The position numbers were made by a program, and so were the translations under genes. From Hydractinia symbiolongicarpus (lineage: Eukaryota > Cnidaria > Hydrozoa > Anthoathecata > Hydractiniidae), in NCBI RefSeq assembly GCF_029227915.1, contig NC_079881.1, positions 20,931,501 through 20,995,500 on the forward strand: a DNA stretch of 64,000 nt, read 5' to 3'. Every line of letters starts with the position of its first letter. The first letter of the stretch is position 1. The notes beneath the pieces are model-generated. The model searched no databases. It was not told where the DNA came from and saw only the letters and a program-made list of their open reading frames with translations. This document shows positions 54,387 through 64,000 of this stretch, piece after piece.

Positions 54387-55238
54387 TTTCTTCACGCAGG
54401 ATTAATAAATGAAAAAAACACCTGTTACGCCAATTCCATCCTGCAATCATTAACTGCAATTCCATCATTTTGGTTACAGTGTGCTTCGGAATCTTCTCTT
54501 GTTTCTCCTCTATTGAAGTCTGTTATGCTGAGTATGTCCATGCTGTCCCAGTCTTCCACAGCTGTTTACCCTTCCGCCTTCTTAAGAGCCTTGCTGCGTG
54601 AGATGTCCAGCATTAATACCCAGCAGGACGTGCCAGAAATACTGCCTCATGTCTTGGGTGAATTAACAGGCCCTTCAGTTATCGCAAATAATATCATCAC
54701 CAACATTATAACCACTACGACGTCATGTAATGCATGCTTCTTATCAACTAGCAGGAAAGAAAGTATGCCTATTGTGCCACTCCCTATCTCAAACAGCGTT
54801 ACATGTTCAATTAATTGTTTTTTGCAGCCCGAAAATTTGTCTGGAAATGACAGGTGACTTTGCCCGCAGTGCTCTTCTTATCAAGACAGTACAAGCGAAA
54901 CGGTTTTCACCCAGTGTGGAAATATTCTAATTATCCAACTGAAGAGGTTACTTGATGGAAGAACCCTAAAAAATAACAAATCTGTTACCTGCCTTGCTTC
55001 AAATGAGGACATTCGTTCGCTCTGAGCCAACGGATGACATATCATTCAACAACAAATAATCATTAGCTGCCACTATTAATCATTCGGGCACCCTAGGAGC
55101 AGGTCACTATTGTGCATTCATTAAAGATCGCAACTGTGGCTCATGGTTAAGATGTGACGTTAAAGCAGTTTTTAGAGTTGCACCATCCGATTTAAATAAC
55201 TCTTCTGCGTATGTGTTGTTTTTTGTGAAAATGTAAAA
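54387..55238 (+). pseudogene. Second, diverged USP-domain retroelement copy
   Basis: Directly behind the first element's 3' end, a USP domain restarts with GLINEKNTCYANSILQSL (active Cys present), then QQDVPEILPHVLGEL, SCNACF, LCPQCSSYQDS in a shifted frame, ILIIQLKRLLDG, and ATINHSGTLGAGHYCAFI with the His. It ends YVLFFVKM and a TAA at about 55236. Frameshifts near 54840 and 54870 and a TGA near 55024 disable it. Identity with the first USP is low, so it is from a separate family with its own 3' UTR. No nuclease part is present because of 5' truncation. Confidence 0.85.
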
Positions 55239-55960
55239 ATTGTATGATTAACATTCACATAAAAGGGGGAGGGTTATCTTTCCCTAGCGGTTTTGTATTA
55301 CCCGGCTGTTTCTGTCATAAGCAGTCTACCGTGAACCCAGAGTTTGCTCACTCTTCACTCTCTTATAGAGTTATCATAAGAAGCATAGCAAGGGGTTCGA
55401 CTTTGTCTTGTCTTTGGGTGCGACGACCGCACTTTTTACCCCAGTAGGGAGGCCAATTTTGCTCACTTGGTCTACAGGATTAACGATCCTGCTGTACCCA
55501 TAGTTATTCTTGTAAGAAGCTCTGCAAGGTGGTGTGAAATTTCTCTTTCATGTCTTCATGGTTTCACGCTCACGCATAGCACCCCAGTATCTTCAGGCTG
55601 GTCCTGACCAAGGCTGGTCCTAAGCATCAATCACCTGTGTAAGGCTGAGTGTTGGGATCCCGTAACACGTGTAAAGCTGCAGCCAGGTTCACAAGTCCTG
55701 GCGCATAGGTAGTTGTTTGCCCCCTTTTTTATTGTTTTTATTTATTTGTATATATATACGTTTTATGTCAATATATGTTTTTGTTTTTGTTTTGTTGTTG
55801 CAATATTTGTATTGTCCAGAGGGTTGCTTTTTCAGTTAACTTGGTTGTACAGACCATCCTTGTAAAAGGGAGATCTTGCTTTGCATAGAGATCTTTAGAG
55901 GGTTTAACCTCTACCACTTAAAAAAGAGTCATTAGAGTAGTCGAGTCACTACAGCTTGCA
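55239..55960 (+). repeat. 3' UTR of the second USP-retroelement family
   Basis: It contains CTTGTCTTTGGGTGCGACGA with CACTTTTTACCCCAGTA, a motif shared with the first family, then the block GTGTAAGGCTGAGTGTTGG to CACAAGTCCTGGCGC also seen at 49398, and the tail TCCTTGTAAAAGGGAGATCT, CTTTAGAGGGTTTAACCTCT and GTCATTAGAG. The order is the same as in the solo copy at 49395-49765. Confidence 0.82.
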
Positions 55961-56117
55961 ATTTAAGTGATTTTTCTTCCCAAAACACAGTGTGCTCATT
56001 AAAGGTAGGTCTGGTGATTGGCGAACATAGACCGAACACACTGCAAATTTTCAGCAATCCTCTTCTTTTTTTCTCAGCCATACGACTGGCTAGGACACTA
56101 AGTCTATTAATGTTGAA

Positions 56118-56430
56118 TTATTTTCCACTCTCCTGTACGGAAAACTTCGTTTCCAGACCTGCTCTATAATATTTAAGTTCGACTATATTGATGTCGCCAT
56201 GACTTTTCTTGTATACGCGAATATTAGTCATACAAATTTTCAACGAGTTCATTTTTAAAATCCAACGTGCAGGTGATGCATGTTCTGAGATTTCTTCTTC
56301 ACTGTCACCGTCGCTTATCAATGAAACATAAGGTAATGACTAGAACATAACGGAACAGAAGATGAATTAGTGGAATTAGATTTTTGTTCTATTCGTCCCT
56401 TTGCTGGTGAATCCATGGATTTTTTTCTGC
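56118..56430 (-). CDS. Small hypothetical two-exon ORF
   Basis: A first block may begin MDSPAKGRIEQKSNSTNSSS (near 56418). After an acceptor-like TTCTAG the second block reads SLPYVSLISDGDSEEEISE, KMNSLKICMTNIRVYKKSHG and ends VQESGK with a stop at 56118. The hydrophobic-acidic VSLISDGDSEEE resembles a SUMO-interacting motif. There is no family that I recognise. Support is splice-like signals and an open frame only, so it could be chance. Confidence 0.25.
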
Positions 56431-57152
56431 GTTTTTATTTTTCGAATTCAAATAAAGATTGTGACGATAGCTTGATACTTTGTAAATGAGATTACTTTCC
56501 ATGGTTATAAAGATGTTTTATTGTGACAATTCTCAGAGGGAAATATAATAAAGACAAAGATAATTGTTAATTCATTGCTCGATTTTTTTTTTATTTTTTT
56601 TTTTATGAAAGTTCCATTCATTTGCGAGACAACACCTCTTAAGTATGACACAGAAAGAGAGTCACAAAGATCATCACAGCGTTATTAGTGGGTAAACATA
56701 ACCAAACAAAATAAACAGAGATCCAGATGGAATTTTTAGAAAAAAATTATAATTTATCATAATTAAAAAGTTTAGTATATTTTGCCGTAATTTCACAAAG
56801 GAAAAAAAATAAACGAAAAAAAAGTCTTTTTTTTTCTTTACACTCGCCTTAAACAATTGCTAAATAAAACGTGGGCAATGTCATAAGAATAACAAATGCT
56901 GAGTAAAGAGGAAACAAAGTTAAAAATAACTGCGTAAACAAAATTTTGCAAAAAACGTTCAAAATTTATGATTGGCGGAAAGATGAAGTTACCGATTTGT
57001 TGCACTGGTGCAAGTTATTCACATATTTAAATGAAGAAATGGTGCAAAAATGTATGTGTACTAACACAAGATTGAGAAAGGCACTACTTTTCTTTAAAAA
57101 CATAAAACAATAAATCAATAACCAATAGAATTATAGCCTATATCATATATAC
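56431..57152. other. No gene seen
   Basis: Very AT-rich with long T and A runs (56585-56605, 56805-56840). No supported ORF. Confidence 0.5.
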
Positions 57153-57156
57153 TTAA

Positions 57157-57595
57157 AGGTTACCTCCCGTGAAAATTCAAGTTAAGCTCATGAATAAGCT
57201 TGAAAGGTTGTCTAGGAATTTGAATAATTTTTTTAAAATTCTTTATTGGTTCTTTAGAATTTGGACTAAAAGGTTCACTAATTATGCATGATGTCATGAG
57301 TATGCTCTGCAAGGTTGTTAATTTAACATTTTTGAAAAGCCATATAGACTTAAAAATGTTTTCTGGCCCTTTACTTTGACAAGTTTTAAACATTTTTCAT
57401 AATTTTGTTTATTTAGTTACCATAATTATGCTCAATGAATACTCATGACGTCACAATTTCGCATAATTAGCGCTACTTTTAAGACAAATATCTCCAGAAC
57501 AGATAAAGATTTTTAAAAAAAAATTAAAAAATTTCTAGACAACTTTCAAAGATGTGTCTTTTGAGCTCAACTTGATTTTTAGCGGGAGGTAACCT
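57157..57595. mobile_element. 439-bp MITE flanked by TTAA
   Basis: It starts AGGTTACCTCCCGTGAAAAT and ends with the imperfect complement AGCGGGAGGTAACCT. The tetranucleotide TTAA is present directly on both sides (57153-57156 and 57596-57599). The inverted ends extend to about 33 bp, including the GAGCTCAACTTGA-type inner part. TTAA duplications are typical of piggyBac and of Kolobok. The ORF across it is incidental. Confidence 0.82.
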
Positions 57596-57654
57596 TTAAA
57601 AAACCAGTTTAAAATTTCAAGCTTGTCTACTAAAGCAGACAGCTTGCTTATTGG

Positions 57655-58460
57655 TTCTGTCCACATTACGACAACTACTGTTTTGACTTTTCTCCATTTC
57701 ACTCTTCTTAAGGCTGAACTCTAACCTTCTAAGTTCAAATTCCTCTTTGTTTTTTTCTCTCAAGTTTCAGGCTCTGATCTTCTTCTTTTCCGTGGTACTT
57801 CTTCATCTGTGTTGGCTCGTTTCTTTGTTTCACCGAACGTCTCAAGGGATTGAAGTCGAAACTCTTCATCTTGATTCATCTCCAACTCTGCAGTCTCTTT
57901 CTGTTTTGATTTTTGTTTTTCGTGAAGCTCATCATGTCTTTAAATTGACATATGATGTCTGCTATTTTTTTCTCCCATTCTGTTTCTTCTTCTGGCGCTA
58001 TACCAGATACTTTGTTCTCGTCTGCTTTTTTTTTCAAGTATTTTTTTTCCAACAATTTGAATTGATCTCTTATTGATATTTCGTCTACTTTAAAATTGGA
58101 TCAGCTATTTGATTTAAACTCTCTGCAATTCGTTTCCATACGAGACCACGCTCTGGTGATCCTCTTTTTTGTTGCCATGGTGCGAAAAGAAGCATTTCTC
58201 AAATGAGAAGAACATCATGTCCTGGGGTCCAGCACATTGGTTTCCTAAAATGATAAAAAAAATTATTCAATTTGATCCCCAACTGATCAGCCAAAAAATT
58301 ATGCTTAAACAATAAAATGTTAACCTTGAAAAACACATTTGAAAGCTCTCTTATAACTGACTTATTCCCCTAGTGAAATGAGAAAGGAGACTCTTTCAGA
58401 GTATAAAAAGTCTCATGGCTATGTATGTTATGATTATAAACTTACGCTTTGGCAGCCATT
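57655..58460 (-). pseudogene. Myb/SANT-like DNA-binding protein, transposon-type, broken
   Basis: Exon 1 is only MAAKA (58460-58447) before GTAAGT. The acceptor at TTTTAG (58247) joins it in phase to KPMCWTPGHDVLLI. A premature TGA replaces a codon, then EMLLFAPWQQKRGSPERGLV, WKRIAESLNQIADP, a frameshift, then VDEISIRDQFKLLEKKYLKK and SGIAPEEETEWEKKIADI follow. I recall this WTP...RG..W..IA..LN pattern from Myb/SANT-like accessory proteins common in cnidarians. A long basic coiled coil ends the ORF near 57655. Two lesions make it a pseudogene. Confidence 0.6.
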
Positions 58461-59013
58461 TTCTTTGACGTTTTCACAAATTCATAGAAATGAAGTCGGT
58501 TTTCGCGGAACAGAACGCCAAATTGAGGATTCCTTTGCTATGCGCATGCGTACATCACGAAAAACATTGTTCTCCCGTTGGCGTTGCCGTTGCGGTCTTG
58601 TTTTCGGAAACTCGCTGATGACGTGTCACTGAAAGCTACATCTAATCAACATGAACTAGTACGTCCCATACATACATAGTTGGCGTTGCTTGTCGAAAAT
58701 AATTAGATAAACGATTCCCAATCGGGAAGCCATGGTTTTATATATTTTGATTAAATTGTTATAGTTAGTTTTTTGTCAAGATGTAAGATATCATCTTGAG
58801 GGGAGCAATGTTGGTGCTGCTGACACACAGGAATGCCAGCGTTTAGGCATCCCTTAAGATCGTGTTTATATTGCAGTGTGTTTATAGTTTTATTTCTGTT
58901 GTGTGTCTATAGCCTTAAGTTTTATGTTAAATGTTTCAAGTCATTAACTTTATGTTACATGTTAGTATTGTAATATATGTTATTGCTGTCTTGTCCCTGT
59001 GTTCTTATGTCTG
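58461..59013. other. No gene seen
   Basis: Non-coding. A stretch beginning TGTAAGATATCATCTTGAGG (58782) could be one end of a long terminal repeat, given the gag-like fragment to its right, but I found no second copy in the window. Confidence 0.3.
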
Positions 59014-59440
59014 TTAACGGCCCACTGTGTAAAGTTCTTTTGTTTCTTCTAATTCCGTATCTTCTGAGTATATCTTCAACTTAGCAGATGCTTTTGCCAT
59101 TTCAAGCTGAACTTGTATTTGCTTCTTTGTTAGTTCTGCCTCTTGCTGTTTTTTTAAGAAGTCTACTCCAATTTTTAACTCAGCAATCTTATCTTTTTCT
59201 TCTTTCACTTCAACCTCAATGGATCTTTTAGTTGATGATGATCTCATACTGCTGCGAGAACTTTTCTTTGAAGATTTTTGACTGGGAGCTTCCACAAGAT
59301 GTTCTTCCTCCATCCAACTCTATGCTCTTCTTCGTAGCGCATTCATTTTTCTATCAACCTCATCGATCTCATCGGGAACCACTATGAATTTTTCGCCTTG
59401 TTGTTGGAGATGTTGATGGTCTTGTTAATCTTAGATACAG
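59014..59440 (-). pseudogene. Coiled-coil fragment, gag-like of BEL/Pao type?
   Basis: The frame reads EKFIVVPDEIDEVDRKMNAL, then a TAG, then EEEHLVEAPSQKSSKKSSRS, a Ser/Lys stretch and a heptad-rich segment (KKQQEAELTKKQIQVQLEMA), ending near 59014. Ser-rich plus coiled-coil N-termini of this kind occur in BEL/Pao gag-like ORFs, but I saw no capsid or protease nearby. It may instead be a piece of another element. Confidence 0.3.
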
Positions 59441-59671
59441 CTTAATGACCTTCATATCTACTCACAACTTTCTGCAGACCTGAATTAGATTGGAAACGCG
59501 AATACCTTTTACGATAGCAAGACTCGTCATGAAATGATCTCAAAATTAGATACAAAGTTTATTATGTAATCCTTTAGCCATATTTTCTTGAATCTTCCTT
59601 AAATAAGAGACTTTATATTGCACGACTGCTTCCATAAGCAAAGAAGTGCTTTGGTGTTGATTTTCCTGATA

Positions 59672-60005
59672 TCAACATGTCTTTGATTCATGGGAAGACA
59701 ACCCTTTATACTCCCTTCCAGTAGGTGTTAACATACCAAAGTTTTTACATAACAACTTGATCAAGAAACCCAGTGCAGTAAGTCTGTATTGCACAGTACT
59801 AGCTTTCACGCCAAATCTTTTACCAATCATTTTAGGCGCTGGATAGTGATAAAAACACAAAATAGATAGATGTTCGTGAATGGATAGCTTGGAAACGTTT
59901 CCAAATCCTCTGGCAGTACACGCCATACTGTAGCAACCTGATTTCTATGTTGTTCCGATACATTTCTATTATGTGTGTCTTGATCTATTGAACAAGCCAT
60001 ACTTT
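59672..60005 (-). pseudogene. Unrecognised fragment with helix-turn-helix look
   Basis: Two overlapping frames: 60000-59860 (MACSIDQDTHNRNVSEQHRN, VATVWRVLPEDLE) and 59926-59672, which has MIGKRFGVKASTVQYRLTAL, a possible helix-turn-helix. Similar HTH segments precede integrase-like domains in some transposable elements. Nothing downstream supports a catalytic domain. Confidence 0.25.
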
Positions 60006-60139
60006 ACGAAAATGCTTTGAACAAATCTTTTTCATCAAAGATTATGGAATTGCATGACCGACTTTTGCAGTTATCGAATTCGATATAATCTCCTCTTTGT
60101 GAGGTTTTCCCATTCCATTATTTTGTTCAAATATGCAGT

Positions 60140-60290
60140 TATGTGGTTTTAGTACTCGTTTATGCGACTTTATCATTCGGTATGCGGTTTCGTCATTATA
60201 CAGTTTCGTCATTATGTGGTTTCATCATTATGCGGTTTCGTCATTATGAGGTTCTCGTATTATGGGGTTTCTTCATAATGCTTTTCATGT
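60140..60290 (+). repeat. Short tandem repeat, unit 15-16 bp
   Basis: About nine variants of TTATGCGGTTTCGTCA in direct succession. Two small ORFs over this stretch are repeat by-products. Confidence 0.85.
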
Positions 60291-60299
60291 GCCGTTTTT

Positions 60300-61059
60300 G
60301 CACTCTATGCCCCTCAGCGCCCAACACACTTTTGACCAGATGGTGTGTAAATATGTTTTTGTCTTTCCTGCAAAAATAATCAGCAAATCAAAAACAAAAG
60401 TGAGGGTTGAATTGGGCGTATATATATTATACCTTGACCAACCGTGCTTTTTAATTTCTCTCAGCGATACATATACACATTAGGTGATGTACTGAGGACC
60501 CAAAAATGAGATTTTCAGCTCACCTCTTGCGAATAAGGATTATATAAATTTTTAGTAACTTTAGGGTACATATTTTTAGAATTTCAGGGACAGGTTTGAC
60601 AAATCGGTAGCTTTTATACATTATGCACACACCTCAACAGCTCAAAACCTCCACATGTACTTTGTTAGGGATAACCAAAACTGTATAACTTGGCATGTTT
60701 TAGTGACTCCAATAGTAAAAGGCAAGAACAAAGACCAATTATTATGCCAGTATATTGAAGAGAGTACAAAAAGAAGCACAGAATCGATACAAAACTGTTC
60801 CAGTTAAAGCCATATAGAAAATTCCGCCACTTTGTTCATCACAAATACAAAACCGGAAATATTATTAACAACCAGCAACATGCAATCACCTGGTTTTAAT
60901 AATGACAACATTTTGTTATTTGAGATGGTCTGTTGGATTTTTGCAGTTAACGTTATGTAAGTTTCACAATTCAATTAATTAGTTTAGCCAATTAATAGCA
61001 GAATGTCAGAAATTTGCTTATCGTTTTTTATTGGTAAATAATAACACACAAAAAAAATT
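60300..61059. other. No gene seen
   Basis: AT-rich spacer with no supported ORF on either strand and no repeat I could detect. Confidence 0.4.
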
Positions 61060-61580
61060 TAAAAAATTACTTTCTCTCGTTCTCTCTTCTTTCATTTTAG
61101 CCAATTCAAGTTGTATCTTCTTGAAACCACTCTTATAATCTTCAACTAAAAAAGTTATTTAAGGTAATTTTACTAAAAAATATGATAAGAATCAATAAAA
61201 AGATGTTAAATTATTATTATTTAATCAACTTACTTTTTTTGTTATGTTCTTGTAAAGTTTTTATTTCCAAGTTTTAAATTGTTTCATTCTGTTCTGTAAC
61301 TAAGTCAAACACAAAAACTTAAATTATTCAATAAAAGGAACATAAATAAACAACTGTTTTAAACTATAAATCTTATAATATTACTGTTACCAAATAAAAT
61401 GCACTAACAATTTTTTGTGATATTATGTACCTGAAAGTATTAAGCTTTAAATTGGTTAAATGTGTTAATAAACAGTGATTGTCACACAAAAAAGTTGCTT
61501 ACTTTTCCTTTCCAGACTTGTATGAAGCAGCCCGTCTTCCTCCAACGCGTCAATTTCCATATCATGAGCATGTCATTGTA
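61060..61580 (-). CDS. Candidate coiled-coil exons of an unknown gene
   Basis: Three small minus-strand blocks have splice-like edges: 61580-61510 (EIDALEEDGLLHTSLERK), 61308-61235 (TEQNETI, a stop, then NLEIKTLQEHNKK) and 61148-61065 (VEDYKSGFKKIQLELAKMKE). All are charged and heptad-like, which suggests one coiled-coil protein. The internal stop and the lack of a start argue for a relic. Low support. Confidence 0.25.
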
Positions 61581-61599
61581 AGCTATGTTCAGCCATCTT

Positions 61600-62326
61600 A
61601 TATTTATATCTATATATATATATATATACCTTTTTTCCAACTACCACAGCCAAATGAAGGGTATAATAAGTGGTCTCACATATGAAACAAACTGTTTACT
61701 AACTCCACTAACTGTTACAGCACTTATGCTTGATAGCAGTTAGTGGAGATTGAAATGCAGTTTAGAAAAGATTATTATATATTATTAAAGTGAAATGTCA
61801 TTGCATAATTTTGGAGAAACTTTACATTTTTTTTTTGAACTTTTAACAGGTTTGATCATAATGTGAAATCTTATTATTTTAAAAATTATTTCAAAATCCA
61901 CCTGTGTGTGCAATTTTAAGAGATTTCCGCACTGAAATGATATTTTTTTATTTTTTGGAGAAAAAGTTATTTAAAGTCTAGGAACTTTTTAAGTAGTAAG
62001 TTCTTAAAATGTAATAATGAGTTTTAAATAAATTTTTAATTCTCATTAAATGTTTTCCACAGAACTGTGAAATAACATGATACTTTATTCGGAAAAGAAA
62101 CAATGTAAATTAAATTCTGTGCACAGTATTTTTATGAATTGGTATATTATATAACATTTTACATAAAATGATGTAAATGTTTTTATTTGTCACTCCAACT
62201 AAATTGAATTAATTGATTAATTATCAATAATTTTTTAAATTATTAAATTCTTTTCTAATCAAAGTATCAAAAAGGCACAAAGATATGAATATATCATATA
62301 ATTCTAACTGGATATGCAAACAAATA
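61600..62326. other. TA microsatellite and gene-free AT-rich sequence
   Basis: A TA/TATC run lies at 61600-61629. The rest has no ORF and no repeat that I could detect; it should contain the 3' end of the Helitron, whose CTRR end and hairpin I could not place. Confidence 0.4.
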
Positions 62327-63516
62327 TTACAGCACTTGACTGTAAACAATGTTTGGTGTATAACATTTATGCTGAACATAACCTTGAGCTTCTGTTTGAC
62401 GAATCTTTACCTTCACATCTTCAAAGGAACGTGGACGTGAAAATACAACATATAATTGTCCATGAGAAAAGCATGGTCTGTGAAAATAAATTCCAACTTT
62501 ACTAAATGTTTGTCCCTGAGATTTATTAATTGTCATAGCATAGGCCAAACGTATAGGAAGCTGACGTCTTCGTAGCTGAAAAGGAAGACCAGTGTCAGAA
62601 GGCGCCAATTGAATTCTAGGTATTACCACTTTTTTACCAGAAGCAACACCAGTAATGATTTCAGCATCGATTACATGTTGCTATAACTGTTGTCATATTA
62701 ATCTAGTGCCATTACATAATCCATGTTTTAAATCTAGATTTCGAAGAAGCATTATTACTGCACCTATTTTTAGTTGCAGGTTGTGTGGTGGCATACCAGA
62801 AGGTGTAATTGAATTGATAAACTCGACTGGATAAAGTGCAATTTCTTCAGGACCATCTGAAACTACAGAGTCAGCACTGTTATATAGTACTATTTGCCCT
62901 GGAATTTTATTTACTATCTTGTTATAAATATCAAGGGCACCATCATTTGTAGGGGTCAGAATAATCCTACTGGCAAAATCTGCCAAGTTACCATCAAACA
63001 CTGCATCAACATGTGATTGATCATTCTGCTCACGGATAATGCAAGTTTCTGGTATTTCTGGTATTAAGTTGTAAAAGCCAGTTTGCAAAATTCTGCTAAT
63101 TCTGTCCAGCTCTCACATTGTGTGTAAGCTTAAATACCTGAACAGCTGGCCAAATATAGGAGCTTTTAAGACATGTTTCTACAATTTTAGCAGGTCTGGC
63201 TCTCTTCATTACTGGCAAAGTTTGTGGAAAGTCCCCTCCTAGAAGAATGACTTTTCCTCTAAATAAGTTGTCAACATTAGAAATATCCCTAAACATGGTC
63301 TCGATAGGTTGAAGGGCATGCTTAGGGATCATTGATGCTTCATCAAAAATGTATAAGTCTTGTTGCATCAGGAATATGGCATGATTACTGGTAGAAGGAA
63401 CATTGCAAGTACTTGTCTTCACAAACGGTACAGACAATCTAAAAAGACTGTGGACAGTCCTCCCTCCATCTAAAAGTGTTGCCGCAATGCCGGTCCAGCT
63501 TTCATTCCTCTTCGCT
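62327..63516 (-). pseudogene. Helitron Pif1-like helicase, C-terminal part
   Basis: Blocks in order from 63516 down: SWTGIAATLLDGGRTVHSLF, LYIFDEASMIPKHALQPIE (motif II, DEAS), ILLGGDFPQTLPV (motif III), then after a frameshift near 63100 the segment FASRIILTPTNDGALDIYN and LRNLDLKHGLCNGTRL. A second break lies near 62690, then PIRLAYAMTINKSQGQTF (motif VI) and VVFSRPRSF. The Walker A motif and the Rep nuclease are missing because the gene is cut at 63516 by a USP retroelement fragment. Helitrons replicate by rolling circle. Confidence 0.85.
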
Positions 63517-64000
63517 TTGCAATTCATGTCATATTACCAGCTCCTCAGAAGTTATAGCACCATGCATCCAACTTTCTCTGCACCCTACGTTACAATCTTC
63601 CTTAGATATTTTCTTTGAAAGCGAGGAGTTGTCAGACACCAATGTCTACTTCTGCCATGTTTGCAACGCTCATCAAACTGCTCTAGTTGAAAAAGAGGTA
63701 GTGTCGTGCGGTTCCCATCTCATTTTACAGCTAAAACGTTTTGCCAGTGCCAACGGCCTTGTGTCAAAAATTGCCTCTCGTATTACTGCTTACCCTGGTA
63801 CCCTTTCCATACCTTTTACCGTAGATGGAGAAGTGAAATTTCGTAAAAATTTTCAATTAAGGGCTATTATCAACCATTGCGGAAACTTAAGTAATGGTCA
63901 CTACACAACCATAGCCTTCGACCAAATGGTACACAGGTGGATGCATTGCAACAATAGAGCAGTAATTTTCTGTGATGACCGCCTTATTAACACTCACGAG
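63517..64000 (+). pseudogene. USP-domain retroelement fragment running off the window
   Basis: From GCAATTCATGTCATATTACC it matches 53309-53800 at well over 95 percent. It holds the zinc pairs (CHVCNA), the SKIASRITAYPG stretch, SNGHYTTIAF with the catalytic His and HCNNRAV, where the other copies have HCND. The active Cys lies before the truncation point and is absent. It is joined abruptly to the Helitron helicase, consistent with a 5'-truncated insertion. Confidence 0.88.

Noticed and set aside
61479-61685. Plus-strand 68-codon ORF
   Set aside because: It runs through the TA microsatellite and has no homologous features.

Overview
This is a eukaryotic, AT-rich, intron-containing window that is almost entirely made of mobile DNA. 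The mixture of families suggests an early-branching animal, most likely a cnidarian and possibly a hydrozoan. The families are P-superfamily THAP transposase, IS4EU/ISL2EU with a YqaJ nuclease, EnSpm/CACTA with DUF4806, Merlin, DIRS, Ty3/gypsy, Helitron, non-LTR elements with a restriction-like endonuclease, KDZ-associated proteins and HIRAN ORFs. That assignment rests on recall of the families, not on a search. I see no convincing single-copy housekeeping gene, no rRNA or tRNA, and no CRISPR array.

Layout from left to right. 1-3.7 kb: a decayed Ty3/gypsy element on the minus strand. 4.2-6.6 kb: a multi-exon transposase-like gene of unknown class (minus). 7.5-9.85 kb: two tandem-repeat arrays, the second with higher-order structure. 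9.9-17.25 kb: what looks like one long, decayed multi-exon gene (minus) with cysteine clusters like those of KDZ/HMGXB3-type proteins; one of its introns holds a 1.4-kb inverted-repeat element carrying a HIRAN ORF. 17.3-29.9 kb: a 12.6-kb unit bounded by matching inverted ends and a 7-bp direct repeat. It holds a C2H2 protein (plus), a THAP/P-type transposase (minus) and a reverse transcriptase with a restriction-like nuclease (minus), and it is itself split by a 4.45-kb IS4EU/ISL2EU transposon. 29.9-30.9 kb: the end of a non-LTR RT ORF. 31.0-44.8 kb: the 3' part of a retroelement encoding a ubiquitin-specific protease (USP), split by a 12.96-kb EnSpm/CACTA transposon that carries a protein kinase and a DUF4806 gene. 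45.2-48.9 kb: a DIRS element. 50.2-51.1 kb: a Merlin relic. 51.5-54.4 kb: the best copy of the retroelement, in which CCHC, restriction-like endonuclease and USP domains form one ORF. 54.4-56.0 kb: a second, diverged USP element. 56-62 kb: small relics and a TTAA-flanked MITE. 62.3-63.5 kb: a Helitron helicase cut off by a fourth USP fragment that runs to the window end.

The two most interesting systems are (1) a non-LTR retroelement lineage with a deubiquitinase-like USP domain fused behind its endonuclease, seen in at least three copies plus a second lineage, and (2) a P-like DNA transposon that appears to carry its own reverse-transcriptase gene. Nested insertions can be ordered from empty-site comparisons inside the window: USP element, then EnSpm; the LINE relic, then the P-like unit, then IS4EU/ISL2EU.
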